Made by a program: the position numbers and the translations under genes. From NCBI GenBank assembly GCA_965224275.1, contig CBDCYR010000013.1:1-64000 (forward strand): a stretch of DNA of 64,000 nt. Direction: 5' to 3'. Positions 32,806-43,202 of the stretch are shown here, one piece after another; the first letter of the stretch is position 1, and each line of letters opens with the position of its first letter. The notes beneath the pieces were generated by a model, which saw nothing but the letters and a program-made list of their open reading frames with translations, did no database searches and had not been told where the DNA came from. This DNA comes from CAUZWH01 sp965224275. GTDB lineage: Bacteria; Pseudomonadota; Alphaproteobacteria; SHVV01.

Positions 32806-33776
32806 TCACAGCGGTGAGTCGGGGTTAATGACCTGATTGATCGAGAAGATCGCTGGATCTTTGGGATCAACCACCACCTCGACCGCGTGCGGATCTGGAG
32901 CACCGAAAACTTCCAGGGCAATAATATTTGGTGCCCGTTGCGCAAACGGACGGGAAAAACCGAACTGGTGGCCGTCGCCGAAAACCAGCAAGACCGGACG
33001 CGTAAAAGTTCGTGCCTTATCGATCAACGCCTCGCCGAAGTTTCGATAACCAGAGTGAGGCAGGAATCTCTCCTTGCGAGCAATGAAACTGAATTCGAAC
33101 ATATCGGCATGGATCAACAGGACGACAGCTTTTGCGCCATCTCCGATCGCTCGGTCGAAGTTTGCGTCGAGCCACGCAATTGTTGCCTTGTCTCTGGTGA
33201 AAATTCGTTGGCAGCCGCGAGATCGCGAGTTTCGAAAATATTGTTGGAGCCGACGACATGGGCGGTGATGACATGGATGCCGGCCATCTCGAAGCGAACG
33301 TTCTCGACATAGTCGGCGTAGCCGTCCATCACCTCGGCCTGGTTCTCGACCGCCATCGGGTGCCGACCAAGAGAACGCGCGGCGCTAGCGAAAAAGGTTT
33401 TACGAATGAACGCCAATCGCTCGAGCGGATCGTGACCGCCGGCTTTCGCTCGATGGCAATCGGTCCATTCATTGTCACCTGGGGTGTAGAGCACGGGTCC
33501 TTCAATTGAGTTCAAAAAGGCCAGCTGTTCAAGCAATGCGCGATCGCTGCATGGCGTTGATCCGCCCTTGAGGTCGTCCAGGTGAACGGTAAACGCCGGT
33601 GCTTTGCGATTGATTACCTAGATCAGAGAATTGTAAGGACCAAAGGCCGCGTCGGTGACTCCGTAGGGCATGTCCGCGAGCGCGATGAAGCGAAACGGCT
33701 GCTGCGCCTGCGCCAGAGGTGGCGACAAAAGAAACGCTATTCCAAGGACCAATGTAGCGGCGAATATTCTGATCAC
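32806..33776 (-). pseudogene. Secreted metallophosphoesterase-like protein, with amber stop and frameshift
   Basis: Three pieces belong to one gene of about 322 residues. It starts at a GTG at 33776 with a signal peptide ('FAATLVLGIAFLLSPPLAQA'), then 'FRFIALADMPYG'. A TAG at 33620-33618 interrupts it, and the same frame goes on as 'RKAPAFTVHLDDLKGGSTPC' and 'YTPGDNEWTDCHR', with the Gly-Asp-Asn-Glu metal-binding motif of calcineurin-like phosphoesterases. A frameshift near 33190 separates this from 'TIAWLDANFDRAIGDGAKAVV' and the final piece with 'VFGDGHQF' at 32806-33117. The gene lies 16 bp before the YejA-like gene, in the same direction. Both are broken, so the whole unit is decaying. 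Confidence 0.85.
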
Positions 33777-33938
33777 ATAGGGGCTCCGGACAATTCCATC
33801 ACAGCGTCTATTGTGCCGCGCCAAACCTCTACAAGCCAGTGATCGGCACGCTTCCCTTTCGCCCGGTTGCAATGGCCGGTTCGTTTACAAGTGAGACCAG
33901 CTATGCTTGGAGATCGTTAATAGCCCATAGCAGGCACC

Positions 33939-35348
33939 ATGGCTGAAACTGCTCCTATTTCGGACGACGCAATCCAGGCGCGTGATCTTGTCGCATCATG
34001 CCGCGAGACTTTCGTTGCGGGTCGCACCCGTTCCGTCTCCTGGCGGCTGGAGCAACTTGCAAGTTTGCGCAAATTCCTGGTCGATCGCGAAGTCGATATC
34101 CTTGCTGCGGCACGATCCGACCTTGGCAAGTGCGAGCTTGAGGGGTGGGTCGCGGAGATTGGACTTGTCATCGCCGAGATCGATTATGCCCGCAAGAACC
34201 TGCGGCGGTGGATGCAGCCCGAGCGTGTGCAGACGCCACTCCTCGCGCAACCAGGTGCGAGCCGGATACAGCGCGAACCGCTTGGCGTCGTCCTTATCAT
34301 CGGCGCCTGGAATTATCCAATTCAGCTCGTCTTGGTTCCTCTTGTGGCGGCGATTGCCGCTGGCAATTGTGCAGTCCTTAAACCGTCGGACATCGCCGGC
34401 GCGAGTTCGGCGGTAATAGCCAAGTATGTTCCCGAATATCTCGATCGCGATGCGTTTGTGGTGGTTGAAGGCGGGCGCGACGAGACCACTGAATTGCTCG
34501 CGCAGCGCTTCGATCGGATCTTCTACACCGGCGGCGGCGCGGTCGGGCGTATCGTTATGGCAGCCGCGGCCAAGCATTTGACACCGGTAACTCTCGAACT
34601 AGGTGGCAAGAACCCCTGCATTGTGGCGCCGGATGCCGATATTGAGATAGCCGCAAGTCGGATCGTGTGGGCAAAGTTCATCAACGCTGGGCAAACCTGT
34701 ATTGCGCCGGACTATGTTTTGGTTCACCAAAGCCGGGAAGCCGAATTGCTTAATGCGCTGGGCCAGCGGGTTCGCGATTTCTACGGCAACGATCCGGCCC
34801 AGAGCGCCGACTACGGCCGGATTATCAATGACCGACATGTCGAGCGGTTGAGCCAGCTGTTGACGTGCGGTGAACCTGCCGTGGGCGGCGAGGTCGACAC
34901 CGCAAGTCGCTATATCTCGCCGACTGTCCTCACGAAGGTCGACCTGAGTTCCCAAATCATGGACGACGAGATTTTTGGGCCGATCCTCCCGGTGGTGCCA
35001 ATCGCCGATTGGGGCGATGCGATTGATTTCATCAACCGGAAACCACGCGCCCTCGCGGCGTACATCTTCACCCGTGACCCCGCGCGCCAACAGCGCATGC
35101 TGGAAGAAACCAGTAGCGGCTCGGTTGGCATCAACGATTTGCTGATGGACTATTTCACCCACGGCCTGCCGTTCGGGGGTGTCGGCGACAGCGGTATCGG
35201 CGCCTATCACGGCCGCCATGGCTTCGAGACATTCAGCCATCGCAAGAGTGTCTACAAGCGGCGCTTCGCGGCCTTCGACCCACCGCTCCGATATCCACCC
35301 TTCACCAGCATGAAACTCAAGGTTATGAAGTGGTTGCTCGGCTCCTGA
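33939..35348 (+). CDS. Aldehyde dehydrogenase, class 3 type
   Basis: A 469-residue NAD(P)-dependent aldehyde dehydrogenase shorter than class 1/2 enzymes, as usual for the ALDH3 group. The N-terminal helical start is followed by 'VLIIGAWNYPIQL' near residue 113, 'VLKPSD' near residue 146, the general-base segment 'LELGGKNPCIV' near residue 222 and the nucleophile in 'INAGQTCIAPDYVL' near residue 255 (Cys). The C-terminal 'GVGDSGIGAYHGRHGFETFSH' pattern and a basic hydrophobic tail ('FTSMKLKVMKWLLGS') suggest membrane association, as in fatty aldehyde dehydrogenases. It probably oxidises aliphatic or aryl aldehydes. It is monocistronic, facing a RidA gene. Confidence 0.93.
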   Translation: MAETAPISDDAIQARDLVASCRETFVAGRTRSVSWRLEQLASLRKFLVDREVDILAAARSDLGKCELEGWVAEIGLVIAEIDYARKNLRRWMQPERVQTPLLAQPGASRIQREPLGVVLIIGAWNYPIQLVLVPLVAAIAAGNCAVLKPSDIAGASSAVIAKYVPEYLDRDAFVVVEGGRDETTELLAQRFDRIFYTGGGAVGRIVMAAAAKHLTPVTLELGGKNPCIVAPDADIEIAASRIVWAKFINAGQTCIAPDYVLVHQSREAELLNALGQRVRDFYGNDPAQSADYGRIINDRHVERLSQLLTCGEPAVGGEVDTASRYISPTVLTKVDLSSQIMDDEIFGPILPVVPIADWGDAIDFINRKPRALAAYIFTRDPARQQRMLEETSSGSVGINDLLMDYFTHGLPFGGVGDSGIGAYHGRHGFETFSHRKSVYKRRFAAFDPPLRYPPFTSMKLKVMKWLLGS

Positions 35349-35392
35349 TTTCGAACGCCTCCTGCCCGTCGTGCCGAGCGTGGTGGGCTGAA

Positions 35393-35794
35393 CTACGCCC
35401 CCAGATAAGCCTCGGCGTCGATCTCGATCAGCATGTCATCACGCATCAGATCGGTAATGAAGCCAGTGCTTACATAGGCTTTTTCCGGAAAATACTCGGC
35501 CCGAATCGCGCTGATTTGCTCGAAATATTTGCGATCTTTCAACAGCATCGTAATTTTGTAAATATCCGACATGGTGCCGCCCGCGTCCTCCATGACCTTT
35601 TTGACGTTGTCGAAGGTTTGGCGGGCCTGGGTTTCAAAATCTGTAGCTAGCGGGCGGTCCCAGATCGGACCGGTCTGGTGGGTGATTGCCGAGGTCCCAG
35701 CGACGAACAAGGTGTCACCGATGCGTACTGCCCGCGAGAAGGGCCCGACCGGTTCGCCAAGGGTATCGGGATTGTAGGTCTGCTTGGTAGCCAT
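35393..35794 (-). CDS. RidA family protein
   Basis: A 133-residue RidA-like protein with 'YNPDTLGEPVGPFSRAVRIG' in pattern at the N-terminus, 'LFVAGTSAI' near residue 29, 'DIYKITMLLKD' near residue 78 and the end 'MLIEIDAEAYLGA'. As in the other RidA-like proteins of this window, the catalytic Arg is not found at the expected site ('KAYVSTGFITDL'). The gene is separate from the dioxygenase block and convergent with the ALDH gene. RidA members of this form are often annotated as 'Rid family hydrolase'; the reaction is unknown. Confidence 0.88.
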   Translation of the reverse strand: MATKQTYNPDTLGEPVGPFSRAVRIGDTLFVAGTSAITHQTGPIWDRPLATDFETQARQTFDNVKKVMEDAGGTMSDIYKITMLLKDRKYFEQISAIRAEYFPEKAYVSTGFITDLMRDDMLIEIDAEAYLGA

Positions 35795-35941
35795 CCTGAA
35801 TTCTCCGTTAAGGATTGGGGCATCGCCTCATCGGGCGCGCCGGAATCAGGATTATCCTAGCCTTTTTCGCGCTTGAGGGGAGCCGCCGCAGCGGCGGTCT
35901 CATGCGCGGTGGTTCGCTGTTCCCACCAGATAGCGCGGGGA

Positions 35942-36205
35942 TTAGTGCAGGGTCAATTGCACGTCGGCATAGGCGATCTCGACGGGCTGCAACAACCCGG
36001 CGGTGGCGACCCGAACACTGTGGAGCTTGCCGTCAAGATTGCTGTTCCAGAATTCGAGAAATTCGTTGAGACGGGGCAGGTCGGGTGCGACGTCATATTG
36101 CTGCCAGACGTAGCTCTGCAGCAAGCTTGGATGGTCCGGGAGATGATAGAGAATCTCGGCGGTGGTGAGGCGATAACCTTTGAGCGCGGTTTCCGGGTTC
36201 GGCAT
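35942..36205 (-). CDS. Usg family protein
   Basis: An 87-residue protein of the small Usg family, found in alphaproteobacteria. Recognisable segments are 'YRLTTAEILYHLPDHPSLLQ' at residues 11-30, 'YDVAPDLPRLNEFLEFW' near residue 37 and 'GKLHSVRVA' near residue 59. The name comes from a gene once linked to tryptophan biosynthesis; no activity is established. It is divergent from the groESL operon and shares a 300-bp intergenic region rich in CIRCE-like repeats. The upstream-most CIRCE-like arms could therefore influence it too. Confidence 0.9.
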   Translation of the reverse strand: MPNPETALKGYRLTTAEILYHLPDHPSLLQSYVWQQYDVAPDLPRLNEFLEFWNSNLDGKLHSVRVATAGLLQPVEIAYADVQLTLH

Positions 36206-36303
36206 GACACATGAGCTCCTTCGTTACTACGCAGTACCCCCACTTTCTTTATGGTTTAACGTTAACACCCAAGTGTCAATATTTCCTTAATGAAATCAAC
36301 GTG

Positions 36304-36329
36304 TTAGCAGCAATCGGCGAGAGTGCTAA
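36304..36329. promoter_or_regulatory. Degenerate CIRCE-like element
   Basis: The right arm GAGTGCTAA (36321-36329) is perfect. The left arm TTAGCAGCA (36304-36312) matches TTAGCACTC at its first six bases, with an 8-nt spacer. Probably a weak or decayed HrcA site. Confidence 0.5.
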
Positions 36330-36336
36330 CAACGCA

Positions 36337-36363
36337 TTGGCACTCGAAATGCGAGAGTGCCAA
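36337..36363. promoter_or_regulatory. Variant CIRCE element (TTGGCACTC-N9-GAGTGCCAA)
   Basis: A perfect 9-9-9 inverted repeat with the CIRCE spacing, differing from the consensus by one symmetrical change in each arm (A to G, T to C). It ends 5 bp before the putative -35 box of groES, so HrcA bound here could act together with the site at 36409. Confidence 0.75.
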
Positions 36364-36368
36364 AAGCC

Positions 36369-36399
36369 TTGACAGCCCTGATCTGATCCGCCATATAGC
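36369..36399 (+). promoter_or_regulatory. Probable sigma70-type promoter of groESL
   Basis: A consensus TTGACA lies at 36369-36374, with an AT-rich -10-like stretch CATATAGC at 36392-36399, giving 17-19 bp spacing. The predicted transcription start falls just before or in the canonical CIRCE at 36409. Confidence 0.6.
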
Positions 36400-36408
36400 A
36401 GCACGCAA

Positions 36409-36435
36409 TTAGCACTCATCGAGAGTGAGTGCTAA
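36409..36435. promoter_or_regulatory. Canonical CIRCE operator (HrcA binding site)
   Basis: TTAGCACTC-N9-GAGTGCTAA is exactly the CIRCE consensus, located between the promoter and the groES start. HrcA bound here represses groESL until heat or unfolded protein titrates GroEL away. Confidence 0.95.
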
Positions 36436-36505
36436 CAACGGCGCCAAGCCGTTGAGATGACGGGATTATTTCGAAGCAACCCAGCCAATATAGGAGGATT
36501 AATTC

Positions 36506-36823
36506 ATGAAATTTAGGCCCTTGCACGATCGCGTGCTGGTGCGCCGCCTTGAGCAGGAATCGCGTTCGGCCGGTGGAATCATCATTCCGGACACCGTTCA
36601 GGAAAAGCCGATGGAAGGCGAAATCGTCGCCATTGGCAACGGCACCCGAACCGAAGATGGCAAAGTCATCCCGCTTGACGTCAAAGTTGGCGATCAGATC
36701 CTGTTCGGTAAATTCTCGGGCACCGAGGTGAAAATCGACGGCGAGGACATGTTGATCCTACGTGAGTCGGATGTTATGGCCATCATCGACGCCAAAAAGA
36801 CGGCGAAGAAGAAAGCAGCGTAG
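36506..36823 (+). CDS. groES: Co-chaperonin GroES
   Basis: A 105-residue Cpn10 with 'MKFRPLHDRVLVRRL' at the N-terminus, the mobile loop 'SAGGIIIPDTVQEKPMEG' near residue 21 and 'VGDQILFGKFSGTEVKIDGE' near residue 62. It carries a basic Lys/Ala tail (KKTAKKKAA) longer than the usual 95-97 residues. GroES caps the GroEL cavity during ATP-dependent folding. AGGAGGATT 8 nt upstream sets the start. It is first in the operon with groEL, 12 bp apart, under CIRCE/HrcA control. Confidence 0.98.
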   Translation: MKFRPLHDRVLVRRLEQESRSAGGIIIPDTVQEKPMEGEIVAIGNGTRTEDGKVIPLDVKVGDQILFGKFSGTEVKIDGEDMLILRESDVMAIIDAKKTAKKKAA

Positions 36824-36835
36824 GGAGCACAACCA

Positions 36836-38476
<1,641 letters not shown>

Positions 38477-38497
38477 CAGTTAACACAAGATCGTTAT

Positions 38498-38523
38498 CGG
38501 GAGCTGTCGCAGGACAGCTCCCG
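38498..38523 (+). terminator. Hairpin terminator of groESL
   Basis: CGGGAGCTGTC-gcag-GACAGCTCCCG forms an 11-bp perfect stem with a 4-nt loop, followed by a weak pyrimidine stretch (GAACCTTTCC). It lies 22 bp after the groEL stop. Confidence 0.85.
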
Positions 38524-38558
38524 AACCTTTCCTGCCTGTTTCCTGGTAGAAGTGGGAT

Positions 38559-39284
38559 ATGGAAGAATTAATTGCAGTTAGCGAACTAACCAAACGCTTC
38601 GGGCCCTTGACCGCCGTCGATGGTGTGTCGTTCAAAGTGAATCGCGGCGAGGTGCTTGGTTTTCTCGGCCCAAACGGATCGGGAAAATCAACCACAATGA
38701 AAATGATCACCGGCTTTTTGCCACCCACTGCGGGGCAAATCTCCGTGTGTGGTTTGGACGTTCTGACGCAACCGGTCGACATCAAGGCGCGGATCGGCTA
38801 CCTGCCCGAGGGTGCGCCGCTTTATTCCGATATGACACCGCGATCGCTGCTTAATTTCGTGGCCGAGACCCGGAACATGGACAAGGCGATGCGTCGCCGA
38901 CGAATTGACGAAGTCGGCGCAAAACTGCAGATCGAGGATGTTTTTTATCAACCCATCGAGACGCTCTCAAAAGGCTACAAACGTCGCGTTGGCTTGGCCC
39001 AGGCGATCATCCACGATCCCGACGTGCTGATCCTCGATGAACCCACCGATGGCCTGGATCCCAACCAAAAACATGAAGTGCGGCAATTGCTGGGGGAAAT
39101 GGCGGCCGACAAGGCGATCATCCTCTCAACGCACATCCTTGAAGAAGTCGATGCGGTGTGCTCGCGCGCAGTGATCATTGCCCGCGGCCGATTGCTGGTT
39201 GACGAAACGCCACAAGAACTACGGGCGCGCTCCGAAACCGGAGAACTTGAAGATGTCTTCCGGCAGATGACACAGGCGGCTTGA
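38559..39284 (+). CDS. ABC transporter ATP-binding protein (GldA-like)
   Basis: A 241-residue ABC-2 type ATPase. Walker A 'GPNGSGKST' near residue 38, Q-loop region 'GYLPEGAPLY', signature 'LSKGYKRRVGLAQ' near residue 134 and Walker B 'VLILDEPTDGLDP' near residue 154 are all intact. It is the first of four genes (ATPase, permease, GldG-like, DUF4340) that are conserved together in many proteobacteria and resemble the gliding-motility GldA/F/G system of Bacteroidetes. The exported substrate is unknown and gliding is not implied. The permease gene starts 10 bp downstream. Confidence 0.93.
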   Translation: MEELIAVSELTKRFGPLTAVDGVSFKVNRGEVLGFLGPNGSGKSTTMKMITGFLPPTAGQISVCGLDVLTQPVDIKARIGYLPEGAPLYSDMTPRSLLNFVAETRNMDKAMRRRRIDEVGAKLQIEDVFYQPIETLSKGYKRRVGLAQAIIHDPDVLILDEPTDGLDPNQKHEVRQLLGEMAADKAIILSTHILEEVDAVCSRAVIIARGRLLVDETPQELRARSETGELEDVFRQMTQAA

Positions 39285-39294
39285 GGGGCGAGCA

Positions 39295-40029
39295 ATGGCG
39301 ATTACCTGGAGTGTCATCAAGCGCGAGTTGTTGGCGTATTTTTCGACACCGCTCGCCTACGTTTTCATCATCATTTTTCTGGCGATGAGCGGTGCTATTA
39401 CCTTTTTTATCGGTGGCTTCTTCGAGCGCGGCCAAGCCGACCTCACGCCGTTTTTTCTATTTCACCCCTGGCTCTATCTCTTTCTCATCCCAGCCGTGGC
39501 GATGCGGCTATGGGCTGAGGAACGCCGTTCGGGAACCATCGAACTATTGATGACTTTGCCGGTCTCAACCTTCCAGGTGGTAATGGGAAAATTTATCGCG
39601 GCATGGATCGTGACCGCGATTTCGCTGGTGCTAACGTTTCCGATGTGGATCACGGTCAACGTGCTCGGGGATCCCGACAACGGCGTGATCGTCACCAGTT
39701 ACATCGGCAGTTGGTTGATGGCGGGAGCGCTGCTTTCGATCGGCGCTTGCGTATCGGCGTTGAACAAGAACCAAGTGATTGCCTTCATACTGAGCGCGGC
39801 AGCTTGCTTCATCTTTATGATGAGTGGGGTTGATATCGTCCAAGGCGCTTTTTCGGGCTGGGCGCCCGAGTTCGCGATCGAGTTGATCGGCTCGCTGAGC
39901 TTCCTCACCCATTTCACGGCGATCACGGAAGGCCTACTTGATCTACGCGACATTATCTTTTTCGTCTCGGTGATGGTCGCGGCGCTGTTCATTAATACGC
40001 TTCTTGTAGATCTCAAGAAGGCATCGTAG
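39295..40029 (+). CDS. ABC-2 type transporter permease (GldF-like)
   Basis: A 244-residue integral membrane protein with about six helices: after 'VIKRELLAYFSTPLAYVF' come hydrophobic stretches near residues 17-42, 60-75, 100-125, 135-155, 162-185 and 220-238. 'LWAEERRSGTIELLMTLPV' near residue 72 is the amphipathic coupling segment typical of ABC-2 permeases. It pairs with the ATPase gene upstream, with the next gene (GldG-like) 23 bp downstream. Confidence 0.92.
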   Translation: MAITWSVIKRELLAYFSTPLAYVFIIIFLAMSGAITFFIGGFFERGQADLTPFFLFHPWLYLFLIPAVAMRLWAEERRSGTIELLMTLPVSTFQVVMGKFIAAWIVTAISLVLTFPMWITVNVLGDPDNGVIVTSYIGSWLMAGALLSIGACVSALNKNQVIAFILSAAACFIFMMSGVDIVQGAFSGWAPEFAIELIGSLSFLTHFTAITEGLLDLRDIIFFVSVMVAALFINTLLVDLKKAS

Positions 40030-40052
40030 CGACCAAGGCGACGAGGACAGGA

Positions 40053-42011
40053 ATGGCTGAAGGCACATTTGCTGATCGACGGGTACTCGCGATATCTGGC
40101 GTGATCGTCGCGATTATTTTGTTTCTCGCAGTTAACGTGTTGGCGACCGCATCCTTGCGTACCGCGCGCATCGACCTGACAGAGAATGCATTGTTCACGC
40201 TATCGCCGGGTACGGTCGAAGTACTCAAAGCGATCGATGAACCGGTAACGCTTCGATTGTTCATCTCGAACCAGCTGACCCAGGGAAACCCGCTGTTTGC
40301 ACGCTACGCGGACCGGGTAAGCGAGTTGCTCGAAACCTATGAGAAACTTTCGAATGGCAAGCTGAACGTCGAGGTTTATCACCCCGAACCCTATTCGACC
40401 GAGGAAGACATCGCGGTCGCCAGCGGCTTGCGCGGCTTGCCTTACGCTGAAGGCGAGTCCGTTTACTTTGGGATCTTTGGATCCAACAGCACCGACGATG
40501 AGGACAAGATCGGGTTCATGTCGCCCGAACGGGAAGATTTCCTCGAATATGATCTAACGCGCCTTATCTACAACCTCGCCAACCCCAAAAAGACGGTGGT
40601 CGGGCTGCTGTCGTCGATGCCGCTATACGGTACGCCGCAAAACCAGTACCGGCCCTGGGTTGTGTACACCCAGATGGAGCAGTTCTTTAAGGTCCAAACC
40701 CTGTTCGACGACAGCACCGAGATCCACCCGAACGAGATCGACATCCTGATGCTGGCCCAGATCGACAAGGTCAAACCAGAAACGCTGTATGCGATCGACC
40801 AGTATATGCTGAAGGGCGGCAAAGCGTTGATGTTCGCCGACCCCAACCTTGAAACCCCGACCGGCAAGCGCCCGATCATGCCCGGCATGCCGGCGCCTTC
40901 AGATCATGGGTTCGGCCGGTTTTTTGAGACTTGGGGCGTCAATCTCAGCAAAGGGATCGTCGGAGACGCGGGCACCGCGCAGCGGATCAATTTTCCCTCA
41001 GGCGAACGAACGGTCCTGGTTCAGTACCTGCCCTGGCTTGGCCTTCGCAGCGATAACTTCAACACCGAAGATGCGACCACGGCGCACCTACAGTTCGTCA
41101 CCATGTCTAGCACCGGGCACGTCGAGTTGGCTGAAAACTCGGAAATGAAAATCGATCCGCTGCTGCGATCAAGCGATCAGGCGATGGAGATCGAGGCGTC
41201 GAAGGTTTCGTTTCGGCCCAATCCATTAGCCCTGATTGAAGACTTCAAAGCGAGCGGTCGCGATTATGTTTTGGCGGCGCGGGTGAGCGGCCAAATCAAG
41301 AGCATTTTTCCTGACGGACCGCCGGTACCGGCCAAGCCGGACCCTAAGGGCAAGGACGAGGCTGCTCTGAAAAAAGCAGAACGCGATCATAAGCTGGCGA
41401 TGGAAGAGTACGAAAAGCTAAAGAAAAACCACATCTCCGAATCGGTAAAGCCAGTCAACATCATCCTGGTTGCCGACGCGGATATGCTGGCCAACGATTA
41501 CTGGGTGCGCGTGCAGGAAATGGGCGGGCAGCAGGTCGCCGTCCCGTTCGCGAATAATGCTGATTTTGTGCTCAACGCGCTCGATAATCTCGCGGGATCG
41601 AGTTCGGTTATCAGCTTGCGCAGCCGGGGCCTCTCGGATCGACCCTTCCAACTCGTCGACAAAATTCGGGCTCGCGCTGAGCTCAAATATCGAGCCAAAG
41701 AACGCGAACTAGAGAGCAACCTTCGCGATATCGAGGGCAAGATAAAGGACATCCGCACCGATGAGAAAAGCGGCAATGTCGTCCTCACCACTCAGCAGCA
41801 AGACGACATCAAAGAGTTTCAGTCTGAAATGCTGAGTATTCGAGCCGAATTGCGCAATGTGCAACATGCGCTCAGAAGCGATATCGAGGCACTCGATTCC
41901 TGGACTAGGGTTATCAACATCGCGCTCATTCCGATTATCGTGGCATTGATCGCTTTCGCAATCGCAATGGTACGCCGCGTCCGCTATAGCCGACGTTTTG
42001 AAACAGCTTAA
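40053..42011 (+). CDS. GldG family ABC-associated membrane protein
   Basis: A 652-residue protein with an N-terminal membrane helix (about residues 12-35, 'LAISGVIVAIILFLAVNVLA'), a large extracytoplasmic part with the GldG/ABC-transporter-auxiliary fold ('IDLTENALFTLSPGTVEVLK' and 'KTVVGLLSSMPLYG'), a charged insertion (about 430-460) rich in Lys/Glu, a coiled coil (about 555-620, 'YRAKERELESNLRDIEGK'), and a C-terminal helix (about 622-640) before a short basic tail. In this cluster it would form a periplasmic arm of the ABC system. Function beyond that is unknown. Confidence 0.88.
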   Translation: MAEGTFADRRVLAISGVIVAIILFLAVNVLATASLRTARIDLTENALFTLSPGTVEVLKAIDEPVTLRLFISNQLTQGNPLFARYADRVSELLETYEKLSNGKLNVEVYHPEPYSTEEDIAVASGLRGLPYAEGESVYFGIFGSNSTDDEDKIGFMSPEREDFLEYDLTRLIYNLANPKKTVVGLLSSMPLYGTPQNQYRPWVVYTQMEQFFKVQTLFDDSTEIHPNEIDILMLAQIDKVKPETLYAIDQYMLKGGKALMFADPNLETPTGKRPIMPGMPAPSDHGFGRFFETWGVNLSKGIVGDAGTAQRINFPSGERTVLVQYLPWLGLRSDNFNTEDATTAHLQFVTMSSTGHVELAENSEMKIDPLLRSSDQAMEIEASKVSFRPNPLALIEDFKASGRDYVLAARVSGQIKSIFPDGPPVPAKPDPKGKDEAALKKAERDHKLAMEEYEKLKKNHISESVKPVNIILVADADMLANDYWVRVQEMGGQQVAVPFANNADFVLNALDNLAGSSSVISLRSRGLSDRPFQLVDKIRARAELKYRAKERELESNLRDIEGKIKDIRTDEKSGNVVLTTQQQDDIKEFQSEMLSIRAELRNVQHALRSDIEALDSWTRVINIALIPIIVALIAFAIAMVRRVRYSRRFETA

Positions 42012-42050
42012 CCCGGTCGCCGGTCGACGCAGCAGCATCAGGAGAGCAGC

Positions 42051-43151
42051 GTGAACCCAAGATCACTCGCCATTCTCGCCGCGACAACAGCCGTCGTTGT
42101 TGTCATGGCGATTGTCGCGGTTAGCAGCGGAACCGATTCGACCGGCGGCGGCGGCGATGTTGCCTTCCCGAAACTGCAGAGCAAACTGGACCAGGTCGCG
42201 GAAATTACGCTGGTCAACAAAGAAGCCAAGATCGTGGTGGCGAAAAAGGGCGACGGGTGGGTGTTGCCGGCAAAACATGACTATCCGGCACAGGTCGACA
42301 AGGTGCGGGGCTTGCTTTTGGGCTTCGAGGAAATGAAGCTGATCGAGCGTAAGACCGCCAAACCCGATCGCTTTGGCAGGCTCAATGTCGATGACCCGAC
42401 GGGCAAAGAGGCGAGGGCGGTCCGCGTCACGCTCAAGGATGCCAGCGGCGGCGTGTTGGCCGATGTGATTGTCGGGAAGAAGAAATACGATCTGTCGCGC
42501 ACCGGCATTGCCGGAACTTATTTACGCAATGTCGATAGCGAGCAGGCGTGGCTCGGGAGCAGCGAAGTCGATCCGGGGCGCAGCGACCGCCTTTGGCTGG
42601 CCCGCAAACTAATGGACGTCAAAAAGAAACGGATCCATCGCTACTCGATAACGCACGCCGATGGTGAAGAAGTTATCGCCTCGCGTATGTCGCCCGCCGA
42701 CGAAAACTTCACGCTCGAAACGCTTCCCGAAGGAAAACGCATCAAAAACAAATCGGTCGCGGACACCACGGCGACAACCCTGGCGTATCTCGAATTTGAT
42801 GACGTTCGTCCGGCCGCTGATGTGACATTTCCCGCACCGCTGGCGCAGAACGAATTCATTACGTTTGACGGGTTGCTCGTTCGCGTCGCTATCGCCGAAA
42901 TCGACGGTGATAAATGGGCGCGCTTTTCGGTTGCGGCGGGCGAGCCCATTGCGGTTCCCAAACAACCAGACGTAAAGCGGGACACCAAGAAAGATACGCT
43001 GGTGGCGAAGGAGGAAGAATTGCCGCCGGTTGCCGAGCAAGTCGAAGCGATCGAGAGCGTTATTTCGGGGTGGCTGTTCAAGCTGCCTGAATTCGCCAAC
43101 AAAAACCTGACCGCGCGCAACGCGCAGATGTTGGCTGGGCCGCAGAGTTAG
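42051..43151 (+). CDS. DUF4340 domain-containing protein
   Basis: A 366-residue membrane-anchored protein. One N-terminal helix ('LAILAATTAVVVVMAIVAV', residues 5-23) is followed by an extracytoplasmic domain with 'FPKLQSKLDQVAEITLVNK' in pattern and the repeated beta-strand layout of DUF4340 ('WVLPAKHDYPAQVDKVRGLL' and 'LDVGR/SRTGIAGTYLR'-like segments). It is the fourth gene of the ABC/GldG locus; the GTG start at 42051 has AGGAGAGC just upstream. It probably assists the GldG-like protein. No catalytic motif is apparent. Confidence 0.85.
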   Translation: MNPRSLAILAATTAVVVVMAIVAVSSGTDSTGGGGDVAFPKLQSKLDQVAEITLVNKEAKIVVAKKGDGWVLPAKHDYPAQVDKVRGLLLGFEEMKLIERKTAKPDRFGRLNVDDPTGKEARAVRVTLKDASGGVLADVIVGKKKYDLSRTGIAGTYLRNVDSEQAWLGSSEVDPGRSDRLWLARKLMDVKKKRIHRYSITHADGEEVIASRMSPADENFTLETLPEGKRIKNKSVADTTATTLAYLEFDDVRPAADVTFPAPLAQNEFITFDGLLVRVAIAEIDGDKWARFSVAAGEPIAVPKQPDVKRDTKKDTLVAKEEELPPVAEQVEAIESVISGWLFKLPEFANKNLTARNAQMLAGPQS

Positions 43152-43202
43152 CCCGTCTACGTTTCCGCCACAGTTCGTTATTGCGCATCGACGGGCAACG
43201 TA

